A stretch of DNA of 64,000 nt from Allocoprococcus sp004560705 (GCF_052065755.1 NZ_JBQHTK010000002.1:1-64000), one strand, 5' to 3'; shown: positions 42,333-51,996, counted from the first letter of the stretch. Translations and numbers: made by a program. Notes: generated by a model not told the origin, from the letters alone.

Positions 42333-42918
42333 ATGTTTGCGGATAATTTGATGGAGTTGAGAAAATACCATTCGCTGTCCCAAGAGGAACTGGCTGAAAA
42401 GGTATATGTGACAAGACAGACGATTTCAAATTTGGAGAACGGAAAAAGCTACCCCGATATTCAAAGCCTGTTGCTTCTCAGTTCATTGTTTAATGTATCT
42501 CTCGACCAACTAATTAAAGGAGATATAGAGACAATGAAAGAAATGATCAACGAGCAGGAAGTTAAGAAGTTTAATTATTACGGAAACATTTTCAGTATTC
42601 AGTTTTTGATTTTGATTATCTCAGCGGCCCCGCTGTTTATCTGGTTAGAATACTATACGTTTATACCTTTCTGGCTGTTATTTGCCATAACCATGTTTTG
42701 GGCATTGAAAGTTGAAAAAAATTAAGAAAGAAAATGATATTCAGACATACAAGGAGATAGTCGCCTTTACAGAAGGGAAGAAGCTGGATGAACTTCACAA
42801 AGCGATGGAAGTAGGAAAGCGTCCATACCAAAATGAATTAAAAGTTATCATCAGTGCTGTTGTTACGGCGGCGGTTTGCTTTTTAATCGGGTTTATGATG
42901 CACATATTCTTGAATTGA
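42333..42918 (+). pseudogene. XRE-family membrane regulator, frameshifted
   Basis: RBS GGAGGTGG precedes the ATG at 42333. Residues 1-65 are the helix-turn-helix (LRKYHSLSQEELAEKVYVTR, SLFNVSLDQLIKGD). Two membrane helices follow (IQFLILIISAAPLFIWL and on). The frame ends at 42725 just after an A7 run (42714-42720). The next frame (42712-42918) continues in family style with KIKKENDIQTYKEIVAFTEG and a last membrane helix. One base lost or gained in the A-run explains the break, so it may be a sequencing error. Confidence 0.78.
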
Positions 42919-43212
42919 GCAACATTCACAAGAAAATTGTGAAGTAAATGATTCGTAGAATCCCATATTAATAAGGTTTTTCAGAAGTAAACGAAACATC
43001 GGTTGTTTTTTAAAAAACATACAGAACTTGGTGCGGTTTTCTTTCTTGTGCAATCCATGTGCCGTATTATTCCGAAGGGAGAACCTAATTGGTACCTGCC
43101 TATGGCTTTGGTGCTGAACTGCATAGCAATTTTCCTGAACATGGCGCAGAAGAAAAAAGAGAGCCGAAAATAATTGCAGATCATCAGAGCCGATGGGCAA
43201 GAACCATCGGCT
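42919..43212. other. Gap without recognised genes
   Basis: No convincing gene is seen. A perfect 11-bp hairpin (AGAGCCGATGG / CCATCGGCTCT, 43186-43214) ends the gap and overlaps the stop codon of the minus-strand gene at 43213, so it is probably that gene's transcription end. Confidence 0.5.
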
Positions 43213-43491
43213 CTAATTACGTTCCGGGATATTCGGGATCGTCCAGATACACTCATTCAGGTAATAGGTCATAATAACCGGTTTTCGCATATTTTCGATG
43301 ATGAGTTTACAATGGAATTCTATCTGATTCGAGAAACTGCGCCTTACCCAATAGGAATCCACCTTGTACCGCTCGCCGTTGATGCCGACATAAAGAGGCT
43401 TGATCTGCCCGTCATCGTTAAAGGAAGCGATGACCGGGACAATCTGCATGGGCAGATAATCATGGGAGTTGGAGGATAGGATTTGACTCAT
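43213..43491 (-). CDS. Small protein divergent from the Y-family polymerase
   Basis: GAGGAGTG lies upstream of the ATG at 43491. The 92-residue soluble product (starts MSQILSSNSHDYLPMQIVPV, contains WVRRSFSNQIEFHCKLIIEN) has no motif I can name. It is beta-rich and lies back to back with the polymerase gene, sharing the LexA-like box at 43578, so an SOS-related role is likely. Confidence 0.65.
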   Translation of the reverse strand: MSQILSSNSHDYLPMQIVPVIASFNDDGQIKPLYVGINGERYKVDSYWVRRSFSNQIEFHCKLIIENMRKPVIMTYYLNECIWTIPNIPERN

Positions 43492-43577
43492 AAAGCATCA
43501 CTCCTCGCTCGAAACATTTTGTTCATGTCTATCATCTCCTGGTTGAAAATATTGAAAGGATCTGATATAATTATACA

Positions 43578-43591
43578 CGAACATACATTCG
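43578..43591. promoter_or_regulatory. LexA (SOS) box candidate
   Basis: CGAACATACATTCG differs by one base per arm at most from the Gram-positive LexA consensus CGAAC-N4-GTTCG. It lies between the divergent small gene and the Y-family polymerase gene, the expected place for SOS control. Confidence 0.65.
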
Positions 43592-43659
43592 ATTTCAACA
43601 ACAAGATATAGGGGAATGATTGGTAATGAGACCATAGAAACCTGAGAGGAGGCTTAGAT

Positions 43660-45183
43660 GTGACAGACAGAACATATATTGCAATTGATTTGAAATCTTT
43701 TTATGCCTCTGTAGAATGTATCGAAAGAGGTCTTGATCCGCTTACTACGAATCTGGTCGTTGCGGATGCATCCAGGACAGAGAAGACCATATGCCTTGCG
43801 GTATCCCCTTCCATGAAGAGCTACGGTATTCCGGGAAGGCCAAGATTATTTGAGGTGGTTCAAAAGATCAAGGAAGTAAATAGAGAGAGAAGATCAAAGA
43901 TACCGGGCGGAGAATTTACAGGAGCGTCTTTTCATGCAGTAGAGCTTGCAAAGTCTCCAGATCTGGAGGTGGCTTATATAGCAGCAGCTCCGAGAATGGC
44001 ATATTACATGGAATACAGTACGAGGATTTTTGATATTTATTTAAGATATATTGCACCTGAGGATATGCATGTATATTCTATTGATGAGGTATTCATTGAT
44101 GCTACGACTTATCTGAATACTTATGGGATGAGTGCCCGTGAGCTTGCGCTTAAAATGATTCGGGATGTGCTGCGGGAAACGGGAGTGACAGCAACAGCGG
44201 GAATCGGTACCAATATGTACCTTTGTAAGGTTGCTATGGATATTGTAGCCAAGAAGATCCCTGCGGACGCGGACGGAGTCCGGATCGCAGAACTTGATGA
44301 GATGTCCTATAGAAAGCTTTTGTGGAATCATGTCCCGCTTACGGATTTCTGGCGAGTCGGCCCGGGATACGCAAAGAAGCTTATGGCAAATGGTTTATAT
44401 ACTATGGGAGATATTGCGCGTTGTTCGATCGGAAAGCCGAATGAGTATTATAATGAGGCATTTTTATATAAGCTGTTTGGAGTGAATGCGGAGCTTTTAA
44501 TCGACCATGCGTGGGGATGGGAGCCTACGACCATTGCGGAGATCAAGGCTTATAGACCGCAGAAGAACAGCCTGGGCTCCGGTCAGGTGCTTCATTGCGC
44601 GTACACGGCAGAAAAAGCAAGGCTGATCGTAAAGGAAATGACGGATTTACTGGTGCTCGATCTGGTGGATAAGAAGCTTGTCACAGATCAGATGGTACTT
44701 ACGATCGGATATGACATAGAGAATCTGACGGATCCTGCAATCAGGAATAAATATCATGGAGAGGTTACTACAGACCATTATGGCAGACGAGTTCCGAAGC
44801 ATGCGCATGGAACCATGAATCTGCCTTGTCAGACTTCTTCTACCAGGATTATTATGAAAGCAGTGGAAGAACTGTTTGACAGGATCGTCAATCCGGATTT
44901 ACTTGTGCGAAGGGTGAATGTTGTGGCGTCAAGGGTGATCCCTGAGAGTGAAGTTCCTAAGAAGCAGACTTTTGAACAGCTTGATTTATTTACGGATTAT
45001 GCAGCGCTCGAACGAGAAAGAGAGCAGGAGAACAAAGAGCGCGAGAAGGAGAAAAAGCTTCAGCGGGCGGTTCTGGATATTCAGAAAAAATACGGTAAGA
45101 ACGCGGTCCTTAAGGGAATGAATTTGGAAGAGGGCGCTATGACCAGAGAAAGAAATGGACAGATAGGAGGCCATAAAGCGTGA
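43660..45183 (+). CDS. Y-family DNA polymerase (UmuC/DinB type)
   Basis: The GTG start at 43660 follows AGAGGAGG. 507 residues. It begins TYIAIDLKSFYASVECIERG with the first catalytic Asp, then VYSIDEVFIDAT with Asp-Glu of the palm, and ATAGIGTNMYLCKVAMDIVA. The little-finger region and a charged C-terminal tail (REREQENKEREKEKKLQ) follow. Such enzymes copy damaged DNA at low fidelity. The length and tail fit the clostridial UmuC-like group. The YolD-like gene overlaps its stop by 4 bases. Confidence 0.93.
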   Translation: MTDRTYIAIDLKSFYASVECIERGLDPLTTNLVVADASRTEKTICLAVSPSMKSYGIPGRPRLFEVVQKIKEVNRERRSKIPGGEFTGASFHAVELAKSPDLEVAYIAAAPRMAYYMEYSTRIFDIYLRYIAPEDMHVYSIDEVFIDATTYLNTYGMSARELALKMIRDVLRETGVTATAGIGTNMYLCKVAMDIVAKKIPADADGVRIAELDEMSYRKLLWNHVPLTDFWRVGPGYAKKLMANGLYTMGDIARCSIGKPNEYYNEAFLYKLFGVNAELLIDHAWGWEPTTIAEIKAYRPQKNSLGSGQVLHCAYTAEKARLIVKEMTDLLVLDLVDKKLVTDQMVLTIGYDIENLTDPAIRNKYHGEVTTDHYGRRVPKHAHGTMNLPCQTSSTRIIMKAVEELFDRIVNPDLLVRRVNVVASRVIPESEVPKKQTFEQLDLFTDYAALEREREQENKEREKEKKLQRAVLDIQKKYGKNAVLKGMNLEEGAMTRERNGQIGGHKA

Positions 45184-45602
45184 GTGGATATTATAAAGAC
45201 GAGCACAGATATGATGATATTATGGACCTGCCACACCACCAGTCTAAAGAGCAGACACACATGTCACTCCACGACAGGGCAGCGCAGTTTGCGCCTTTTG
45301 CGGCCCTTGCCGGACATGAGGAAGCCATCGAAGAAACCGCAAGACTTACAGATGAGAAGATCATGCTTGATGAGACTGCGATCGAGAAGATCAATGAGAA
45401 GCTTTACGATATCTCTCAGCATTTGTCTGAAAAAAGAAATGTGTCCATCACATATTTCAGGCCGGATACTCAAAAATGCGGCGGGGCATATCTTACGGAT
45501 GTGGGAACGGTCAAAAAGATGGATGAGGTGGAAAAAGTCATTCTCATGGATAGTGGAATGAAGATAGCAATGGAGCAGATTATAGAGATAGAAGAAGTGT
45601 AG
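45180..45602 (+). CDS. YolD-like protein
   Basis: A GTG start at 45180 overlaps the polymerase stop codon. The 140-residue product carries DRAAQFAPFAALAGHEEAIEE and a C-terminal beta-rich part, as in YolD-like proteins that accompany Y-family polymerases and are thought to act as UmuD-like partners. Translational coupling with the polymerase supports a joint role in damage tolerance. Confidence 0.85.
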   Translation: MSGYYKDEHRYDDIMDLPHHQSKEQTHMSLHDRAAQFAPFAALAGHEEAIEETARLTDEKIMLDETAIEKINEKLYDISQHLSEKRNVSITYFRPDTQKCGGAYLTDVGTVKKMDEVEKVILMDSGMKIAMEQIIEIEEV

Positions 45603-45631
45603 AGATAAATGTTGGAATCAACGGGAATGAA

Positions 45632-45662
45632 ATGAGGAGAGTACATTGAGTACTCTCCTTAA
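45632..45662. terminator. Terminator between convergent genes
   Basis: GGAGAGTAC and GTACTCTCC pair around ATTGA. The hairpin lies between YolD and the minus-strand synthetase and may serve both directions. Confidence 0.6.
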
Positions 45663-45699
45663 AACATATCATTGTAAACTTATTTTTATGTCCCCGAAA

Positions 45700-47334
45700 T
45701 TAACCCCGGTTCTGCTGTGCAACCAGCTGATCTGCGCCGTACTTCTTGCGGAGGGCAGGTTTTTCAATTTTGCCGGTGGCATTTCTCGGAACGTCTGCGA
45801 AGATAATTTTCTTCGGTCTCTTATATCTTGGAAGTCCTTTGCAGAATTCTTTGATTTCTTCCTCTGTGCAGGTCATGCCCGGTTTGATCGAGATAATCGC
45901 ACCTGTGATCTCGCCGAGACGTGGATCCGGAAGACCGATAACGGCAACGTCATTGACCTTATCGAAGGTGCTCAGGAAGTTTTCAATCTGTACCGGATAA
46001 ATGTTTTCTCCACCGCTGACGATGACATCTTTCTTACGGTCTACGAGGAAGTAGAAGCCGTCTTCATCCTGCATGGCCATATCACCGGTACGGAGCCAGC
46101 CGTCTACGATCGTCTCTGCGGTAGCCTTCGGATCATTGTAATAACAGGTCATAACACCGGGACCCTTGACACAGAGCTCTCCAACTTCTCCAAACGGAAC
46201 TTCTTTCAGATTCTCGTCTACGATCTTGCATTCCCAGCGATATCCGGGAACACCGATAGCACCGACTTTATGAATATTCTCTACACCAAGGTGAACACAT
46301 CCGGGACCAGTGGACTCGGAAAGTCCGTAGTTGGTATCGTAGAGATGGTTCGGGAAGTATTCTTTCCAGTGTTTGATCAGAGATGGCGGAACAGGCTGCG
46401 CACCAATGTGCATCAGTCTCCACTGACTCAGCTCATAATCTTCGAGCTTCACATCACCTCGGTCCAGAGCATTCAGGATATCCTGAGCCCACGGAACCAG
46501 AAGCCATACGATAGTACATTTTTCTCTTGAAATAGCATCCAGAATGATTTCCGGAGTCGTGCCCTTCAGAAGAACTGCTTTGCTTCCTGCGCAGAGACTT
46601 CCCATCCAGTGGAATTTTGCTCCGGTATGATAAAGCGGCGGGATACAAAGGAAGGTATCGTTCCGGTCTGTCAGGTGATGTTTCTGTTCCATCTCTGCAG
46701 CCTGGGTCAGACTTTCATGATTATGTAAAATTGCTTTCGGGAATCCGGTGGTTCCGGAAGAAAAGTAGATAGCGGCATCATCGCTTTCTTCCAGATGGAT
46801 CATCGGAGGCTGGCTGGAACAGTCGGCTACCATTTCACGATAGCTTTCGGCAAAGGTGGGACAGGTGTCTCCTACATAAATAAGAAGCCGTCCCTTGGTC
46901 AGTTCATCAACAATCGCTTCAATTCGGCCGATAAATTCCGGCCCAAAGAATAAGACATGTACTTCGGCCAGATCTGCACAATATTTAATTTCAGAAGAAT
47001 CAAAACGGAAGTTAAAAGGAACGGCGATCGCACCGGTTTTCAAAATTCCGAAATAAATCGGCAGCCATTCCAGACAGTTAAACATCAGAATTGCAACGCG
47101 GTCCCCTTTCTTAATTCCACGTTCCAGAAGCATATTTGCAACGCGGTTTGCTTTTTCATCAAAGACACTCCATGTGATTTCTCTTCTGTACGGTTCAAAA
47201 GAAGTAGGCTGTACCAGACTGTATTCTCTCCAGCTGGTTCTTTTGGTGTCTTTCACAGATGGGTTCAGTTCCACAAGAGCCACTTCGTCCCCATATAATT
47301 TGTGATTTCTCTCAAGTAAATCAGTAACAGGCAT
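45700..47334 (-). CDS. Acyl/aryl-CoA synthetase (AMP-forming)
   Basis: 544 residues. The class I adenylate-forming signature is complete: P-loop IYFSSGTTGFPKAIL, YGLSESTGPG, GWLRTGDMAMQDEDGF, hinge DRKKDVIVSGGENIYPVQIE, and the catalytic Lys near the end in PRNATGKIEKPAL. It joins a carboxylic acid to CoA with ATP, or runs in reverse. It is transcribed away from the Ior operon. The location implies an aromatic or branched-chain organic acid as substrate. Promoter and putative operator lie at 47354-47403. Confidence 0.9.
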   Translation of the reverse strand: MPVTDLLERNHKLYGDEVALVELNPSVKDTKRTSWREYSLVQPTSFEPYRREITWSVFDEKANRVANMLLERGIKKGDRVAILMFNCLEWLPIYFGILKTGAIAVPFNFRFDSSEIKYCADLAEVHVLFFGPEFIGRIEAIVDELTKGRLLIYVGDTCPTFAESYREMVADCSSQPPMIHLEESDDAAIYFSSGTTGFPKAILHNHESLTQAAEMEQKHHLTDRNDTFLCIPPLYHTGAKFHWMGSLCAGSKAVLLKGTTPEIILDAISREKCTIVWLLVPWAQDILNALDRGDVKLEDYELSQWRLMHIGAQPVPPSLIKHWKEYFPNHLYDTNYGLSESTGPGCVHLGVENIHKVGAIGVPGYRWECKIVDENLKEVPFGEVGELCVKGPGVMTCYYNDPKATAETIVDGWLRTGDMAMQDEDGFYFLVDRKKDVIVSGGENIYPVQIENFLSTFDKVNDVAVIGLPDPRLGEITGAIISIKPGMTCTEEEIKEFCKGLPRYKRPKKIIFADVPRNATGKIEKPALRKKYGADQLVAQQNRG

Positions 47335-47353
47335 GATGGATTTCCTCTCAATT

Positions 47354-47403
47354 CAAACTTTAATACTTTAAATCAAGATAGCATATTTGAAAGATAAAGT
47401 CAA
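47354..47403 (-). promoter_or_regulatory. Promoter plus putative operator of the acyl-CoA synthetase
   Basis: On the minus strand TTGACT (47403-47398) and TATCTT (47380-47375) are 17 bases apart. Immediately after the -10 comes GATTTAAAGTATTAAAG (47374-47358). Nearly the same motif in the same place follows the -10 of the symporter gene at 54298. It is probably a shared repressor site. Confidence 0.6.
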
Positions 47404-47476
47404 TAATCTGGCAGGATACTTTGAAAGGTACGATTTGTTTAACGTCGGAGGAGCTTCTGCCGATATAAAAATACTG

Positions 47477-47505
47477 TTTACCAATTCCGATAAAAATGAT
47501 ACAAT
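47477..47505 (+). promoter_or_regulatory. Promoter of the regulator/Ior operon
   Basis: TTTACC (47477-47482) and TACAAT (47500-47505) with a 17-base spacer lie 52 bases before the start of the TrpR-like gene. Confidence 0.5.
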
Positions 47506-47556
47506 AATACAATACAGTAATAAAGTGTACTCATTGTGCAGAAAAGAGAGGTTTAT

Positions 47557-47871
47557 ATGAAAAAGAATTTTCAGAGAACCAGAAACGAAGATATGTATAA
47601 GGCAATTCTTCAGCTGGAATCAATAGAAGAATGTATGGATTTTTTTGAGGATATCTGTGCAGAGACAGAGCTTCGCGCTATAGAACAGCGTTTTGATGTG
47701 GCGAGAATGCTCTCAAAGGGAAAAATCTATTCAGATATTATGAGTACAACAAGTGCCAGCACAGCAACTATCAGCCGTGTGAGCCGTGTGTTGAATGGCG
47801 GTACGGGTATGCTGGAGAAGACGTTGATTCGTTTGGAAGAGAGCGAAGTAAATGCAGAAAGTGAAAGTTGA
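47557..47871 (+). CDS. TrpR/YerC-family regulator
   Basis: The ATG at 47557 follows GAGAGG. The 104-residue product has the YerC/YecD pattern: MYKAILQLESIEECMDFFED, ICAETELRAIEQRFDVARML, then the helix-turn-helix SDIMSTTSASTATISRVSRV. The TrpR superfamily senses small metabolites and binds palindromic operators. As first gene before IorA it is the likely controller of this locus, possibly through the GATTTAAAG-type motifs at 47358 and 54298. Confidence 0.85.
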   Translation: MKKNFQRTRNEDMYKAILQLESIEECMDFFEDICAETELRAIEQRFDVARMLSKGKIYSDIMSTTSASTATISRVSRVLNGGTGMLEKTLIRLEESEVNAESES

Positions 47872-47890
47872 AAGGAGAGTTACTATACCG

Positions 47891-49627
47891 ATGAAACAGT
47901 TGATGCTAGGTAATAAGGCATTTGCCAGAGGTTTATACGAGGCAGGATGCAGCGTGGTGTCCAGTTATCCGGGGACGCCAAGTACAGAAGTCACAGAAGA
48001 AATTGCAAAATATGATGAGGTCTATTGTGAATGGGCTCCGAATGAAAAGGTGGCCATGGAAGTTGCTTTTGGAGCCTGTCTTGCCGGAAAAAGAAGCTTT
48101 TGCGGCATGAAGCATGTCGGACTTAATGTAGCGGCCGATCCGCTCTATACTTGCTCCTATACAGGTGTAAATGCAGGGATGGTGATTTGCGTGGCGGATG
48201 ATCCGGGCATGCATTCTTCCCAGAATGAGCAGGATTCCCGCCATCATGCAATCGCAGCGAAGGTACCTATGCTGGAGCCGTCTGACTCTGCAGAAGCACT
48301 GGAATTTGTAAAGACCGCATATGAGATTTCGGAGACATTTGATACTCCGGTCATTATAAAAATGTGTACCAGAGTAGCACATTCCCAGAGCGTTGTCGTT
48401 CCGGGCGAGCGTGTGGTTCCTAAGCAGAAGCCATATGAAAAGAAGATTCAGAAATATGTAATGATGCCGGGTAATGCGATCCGCCGTCATCCATTTGTAG
48501 AAGAACGGACCAGAAAACTGATCGAATACGCGGAGACCAGCCCGCTGAATCGTGTGGAGATGGGAGGAACCGCACTGGGTATCATCACTTCGTCCACCTG
48601 CTATCAGTATGCGAAGGAAGTTTACGGAGAAAATGCAAGTATCTTGAAGCTTGGTATGGTAAATCCGCTGCCGGTAAAACTGATTCGGGATTTTGCGGCA
48701 AAGGTTGAAAAGCTGATCGTGATCGAAGAGCTGGATCCGATCATTGAAAATCATTGTAAGCAACTTGGCCTGACTTTATCAGGAAAAGATCTGCTTCCGA
48801 TCTGCGGCGAGTTTTCTCAGAATCTCATTGCGGAAAAAATAGAAGGAAAATGTGCAGACTGTTATTCTCTTGGCGAACAGCTTCCGGGAAGACCGCCTGT
48901 TATGTGTGCAGGATGCCCGCACAGAGGACTGTTCTATACTCTTTCCAAGAATAAATGCACGGTTCTTGGAGACATCGGCTGCTATACCCTTGGCGCGGTA
49001 GCTCCCCTTGCCGCTATGGATATGACTCTTTGCATGGGTGCATCCATCAGTGCCGTTCACGGATTTAACAAAGCCAGCGGCGAAGAAAGTGAAGGAAAGA
49101 CAGTAGCCGTAATCGGTGATTCCACCTTTATGCATTCCGGTATGACCGGTTTGGCAAATGTTGCCTATAACCAGAGTAATTCCACCATTATCATTCTGGA
49201 TAATTCCATTACCGGTATGACCGGTCATCAGCAGAATCCGACGACCGGATACAACATCAAAGGTGATCCGGCAGGAAAGATTGATCTGGAGGCATTGTGC
49301 AGAGCGATGGGCTTCAACCGCGTAGCTGTCGTGGATCCATACAATCTGGAAGAGTGCGATAAAGTATTGAAAGAAGAACTTGCAGCAGATGAGCCGTCTG
49401 TCATCATCAGCCGCCGCCCATGTGCACTTCTTAAATATGTAAAACATAAAGCTCCTTTGAAAGTTGCTGTGGATAACTGTGTAGGATGTAAATCCTGTAT
49501 GCGTCTTGGATGTCCTGCAATCAGTGTAAAAGACAAAAAAGCTGTGATCGATACAACATTGTGCGTTGGCTGCGGAGTTTGCCAGCAGATGTGTAAGTTT
49601 GATGCATTACAGAGCGGGGAGGAATAA
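47891..49627 (+). CDS. iorA: Indolepyruvate:ferredoxin oxidoreductase, alpha subunit
   Basis: 578 residues from the ATG at 47891. The N-terminal domain has YPGTPSTEVTEEI. The TPP-binding part has GCPHRGLFYTL, GDIGCYTLG, CMGASISAVHGF and IGDSTFMHSGMTGL. Two ferredoxin-type clusters end the protein (CVGCKSCMRLGC and CVGCGVCQQMC). The enzyme oxidises aryl-pyruvates, made from aromatic amino acids by transamination, to aryl-acetyl-CoA with ferredoxin reduction. IorB follows 4 bases after its stop. Confidence 0.95.
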   Translation: MKQLMLGNKAFARGLYEAGCSVVSSYPGTPSTEVTEEIAKYDEVYCEWAPNEKVAMEVAFGACLAGKRSFCGMKHVGLNVAADPLYTCSYTGVNAGMVICVADDPGMHSSQNEQDSRHHAIAAKVPMLEPSDSAEALEFVKTAYEISETFDTPVIIKMCTRVAHSQSVVVPGERVVPKQKPYEKKIQKYVMMPGNAIRRHPFVEERTRKLIEYAETSPLNRVEMGGTALGIITSSTCYQYAKEVYGENASILKLGMVNPLPVKLIRDFAAKVEKLIVIEELDPIIENHCKQLGLTLSGKDLLPICGEFSQNLIAEKIEGKCADCYSLGEQLPGRPPVMCAGCPHRGLFYTLSKNKCTVLGDIGCYTLGAVAPLAAMDMTLCMGASISAVHGFNKASGEESEGKTVAVIGDSTFMHSGMTGLANVAYNQSNSTIIILDNSITGMTGHQQNPTTGYNIKGDPAGKIDLEALCRAMGFNRVAVVDPYNLEECDKVLKEELAADEPSVIISRRPCALLKYVKHKAPLKVAVDNCVGCKSCMRLGCPAISVKDKKAVIDTTLCVGCGVCQQMCKFDALQSGEE

Positions 49628-49631
49628 AGAA

Positions 49632-50198
49632 ATGACAAAGAATGTAATGATTGTCGGTGTAGGAGGACAGGGATCTCTCCTTGCCAGCAAACTTTTAGGA
49701 TATCTCCTTCTGAATGAAGGATATGATGTAAAAGTATCTGAGGTACATGGTATGAGTCAACGCGGTGGAAGCGTGGTTACATATGTAAGATTTGGAGAGA
49801 AGGTGTATTCACCGGTCATTGACAAGGGTGAGGCAGACTTTATCGTATCCTTTGAAAAGCTGGAAGCGGCACGTTATGTGGAATATTTGAAAAAAGGCGG
49901 ACGCATCGTGGTCAATACCCAGGAGATCGATCCAATGCCGGTCATCACCGGTGCAGCTTCTTATCCGGAGAACCTGATCGATAAGATGGAAGCAGAAGGA
50001 ATCGCAGTTGATGCAATGGACTGCCTTTCCCTTGCAGAGCAGGCTGGCTCTGCCAAAGCGGTAAATCTGGTCCTGATGGGAAGACTTTCCAGATATTTTG
50101 ATATTCCGGAAGAAAAATGGATCAGTGCTATTGAGAAGTGTGTTCCGGAAAAATTTGTCGAAATGAACAAAAGAGCGTTTGCCCTCGGGAGAGGTTAA
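49632..50198 (+). CDS. iorB: Indolepyruvate:ferredoxin oxidoreductase, beta subunit
   Basis: 188 residues from the ATG at 49632. It begins KNVMIVGVGGQGSLLASKLL, the gamma-type domain of 2-oxoacid:ferredoxin oxidoreductases, and contains SEVHGMSQRGGSVVTYVRFG. It forms the heterodimeric enzyme with IorA encoded directly upstream. RBS GGGGAGGAA is inside the IorA end. Confidence 0.95.
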   Translation: MTKNVMIVGVGGQGSLLASKLLGYLLLNEGYDVKVSEVHGMSQRGGSVVTYVRFGEKVYSPVIDKGEADFIVSFEKLEAARYVEYLKKGGRIVVNTQEIDPMPVITGAASYPENLIDKMEAEGIAVDAMDCLSLAEQAGSAKAVNLVLMGRLSRYFDIPEEKWISAIEKCVPEKFVEMNKRAFALGRG

Positions 50199-50225
50199 AC
50201 AATACAGTAAGAAGGAGAAAAAGAG

Positions 50226-51533
50226 ATGAAAAGATATTTTCAGCCAGAGATCGAATGCGCATCCAGGGATGAGATTCATAAGATCCAGAGTGAGAGACTT
50301 GTAAAACAGGTCCGGAATGTTTGGGACAATGTGCCAATGTACAGAAAGAAAATGGAGGAAAAAGGACTGACTCCGGAAGATATCAAGTCTGTGGATGATC
50401 TGCCGAAATTGCCTTTCATTGAAAAAGATGATTTAAGAGACGAGTACCCATATGGATTGCTTGCACGTCCGCTTTCAGAATGTGTTCGCATTCAGTCAAC
50501 CAGTGGTACTACCGGAAGACGTGTGGTTGCCTTCTATACTCAGCATGACATTGATCTCTGGGAGGATTGCTGCGCCAGAGCAATCGTAGCCGCAGGCGGA
50601 ACCAAAGAAGATGTCTGCCATGTAAGTTATGGTTATGGTTTGTTTACCGGCGGTCCGGGATTAAATGGTGGTTCCCACAAAGTAGGATGTCTGACGCTCC
50701 CGATGTCTTCCGGAAATACGGAGAGACAGATTCAGTTTATGACAGACCTGGGATCTACGATTCTTTGCTGTACTCCATCTTATGCTGCCTACCTAGCGGA
50801 GAGCATTCATGAAAAAGGGGTACGCGATCAGATCAAATTAAAAGCAGGTATTTTCGGAGCAGAAGCATGGACAGAAGAAATGCGCCATGATATCGAAGAA
50901 CAGCTTGGCATTAAAGCGTATGATATTTATGGACTTACAGAAATTTCCGGTCCGGGTGTAGCCTTCGAATGCGAAGAGCAGACCGGTATGCATGTAAATG
51001 AAGACCATTTTATTCCGGAAATCATCAACCCGATCACGGGAGAGGTGCTTCCGGACGGCGAGAAGGGCGAGCTTGTATTTACCAGCATTTCGAAAGAAGC
51101 ATTCCCGCTCATGAGATATCGTACCCGTGATATCTGTATCTTAAGCAGGAAAAAATGTTCTTGCGGAAGAACGCATGTGAAGATGAGTAAACCGCTTGGA
51201 AGAAGTGATGATATGCTGATCGTTAAGGGTGTAAATGTATTCCCGTCCCAGATCGAGACCGTACTTATGAACCAGGGATATCCGGCGAACTATCAGATCA
51301 TCGTTGATCGTGTAAACAACAGTGACACCATCGAAGTTCAGGTAGAAATGACACCTGAGATGTTCTCCGACAACTTGAGTGTTGTATCCGAAAAAGAGAA
51401 AGAGCTTGTAAACGGACTGAAAGCGATGCTTGGAATTTACGCTAAGGTTAAGCTGGTTGCACCTAAGAGCATTGTAAGAAGTGAAGGCAAAGCAGTTCGA
51501 GTGATTGATAAACGAAACCTGTATCAGGGTTAA
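50226..51533 (+). CDS. paaK: Phenylacetate-CoA ligase-type enzyme (PaaK)
   Basis: 435 residues, the usual PaaK length. Signatures include QSTSGTTGRRVVAFYT (P-loop), YGLTEISGPGVAFEC, the YRTRDI element, GRSDDMLIVKGVNVFPSQIE and a final Lys-containing SEGKAVRVIDKR. In aerobic pathways PaaK activates phenylacetate. Next to IorAB it more likely works toward ATP formation, converting aryl-acetyl-CoA to the free acid. It is in the same transcript as IorB (27-base gap with AGAAGGAG). Confidence 0.9.
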   Translation: MKRYFQPEIECASRDEIHKIQSERLVKQVRNVWDNVPMYRKKMEEKGLTPEDIKSVDDLPKLPFIEKDDLRDEYPYGLLARPLSECVRIQSTSGTTGRRVVAFYTQHDIDLWEDCCARAIVAAGGTKEDVCHVSYGYGLFTGGPGLNGGSHKVGCLTLPMSSGNTERQIQFMTDLGSTILCCTPSYAAYLAESIHEKGVRDQIKLKAGIFGAEAWTEEMRHDIEEQLGIKAYDIYGLTEISGPGVAFECEEQTGMHVNEDHFIPEIINPITGEVLPDGEKGELVFTSISKEAFPLMRYRTRDICILSRKKCSCGRTHVKMSKPLGRSDDMLIVKGVNVFPSQIETVLMNQGYPANYQIIVDRVNNSDTIEVQVEMTPEMFSDNLSVVSEKEKELVNGLKAMLGIYAKVKLVAPKSIVRSEGKAVRVIDKRNLYQG

Positions 51534-51552
51534 TGAATAGGAGGGAAAATTC

Positions 51553-51978
51553 ATGACAGTTAAACAGATTTCCGTATTTCTTGAAAACCAGCCGGGGAAA
51601 CTTGCTGAGGTTGCAGCGGTTCTTTCCGCTCAGAAAATCAACCTTCGTGCAATTTCAGTAGCAGAAGCTTCTGATTTCGGTATTGCCCGTATCATCGTGG
51701 ATGATGTTTTCAACGCAGTTACCATTCTGAAAAATGAAAATTATATTTGCTCTATTACCGATGTCATCGCTGTGGAAGTTCAGGATGAGCCCGGTATGCT
51801 TGCAAATATGATTGCTGTACTTGGGACAGAAGGAATCAATATTGAGTATATGTACACGATTTTGGGAAAGAAGAACGATGTTGCATATATGATCATTCGT
51901 ACGAATGATGATGCACAAGCTGCAAAGATTCTGGATGCGAAAGGATTCCGTATTGTAGGTATGGACGCAATGAAGTAA
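51553..51978 (+). CDS. ACT-domain protein
   Basis: 141 residues containing two ACT domains: ISVFLENQPGKLAEVAAVLS near the start, and AVEVQDEPGMLANMIAVLG with INIEYMYTILG in the second half. ACT domains bind amino acids. Such proteins often follow PaaK and IorAB genes and probably adjust ligase activity to amino-acid supply. RBS AGGAGGG precedes the ATG. It is the last gene of the plus-strand operon. Confidence 0.9.
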   Translation: MTVKQISVFLENQPGKLAEVAAVLSAQKINLRAISVAEASDFGIARIIVDDVFNAVTILKNENYICSITDVIAVEVQDEPGMLANMIAVLGTEGINIEYMYTILGKKNDVAYMIIRTNDDAQAAKILDAKGFRIVGMDAMK

Positions 51979-51996
51979 TTGGATAGAGAGAAAAGC

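Noticed and set aside
47933..49447. Two long minus-strand frames opposite iorA
   Set aside because: Shadows of a clear IorA coding sequence; no recognisable protein.
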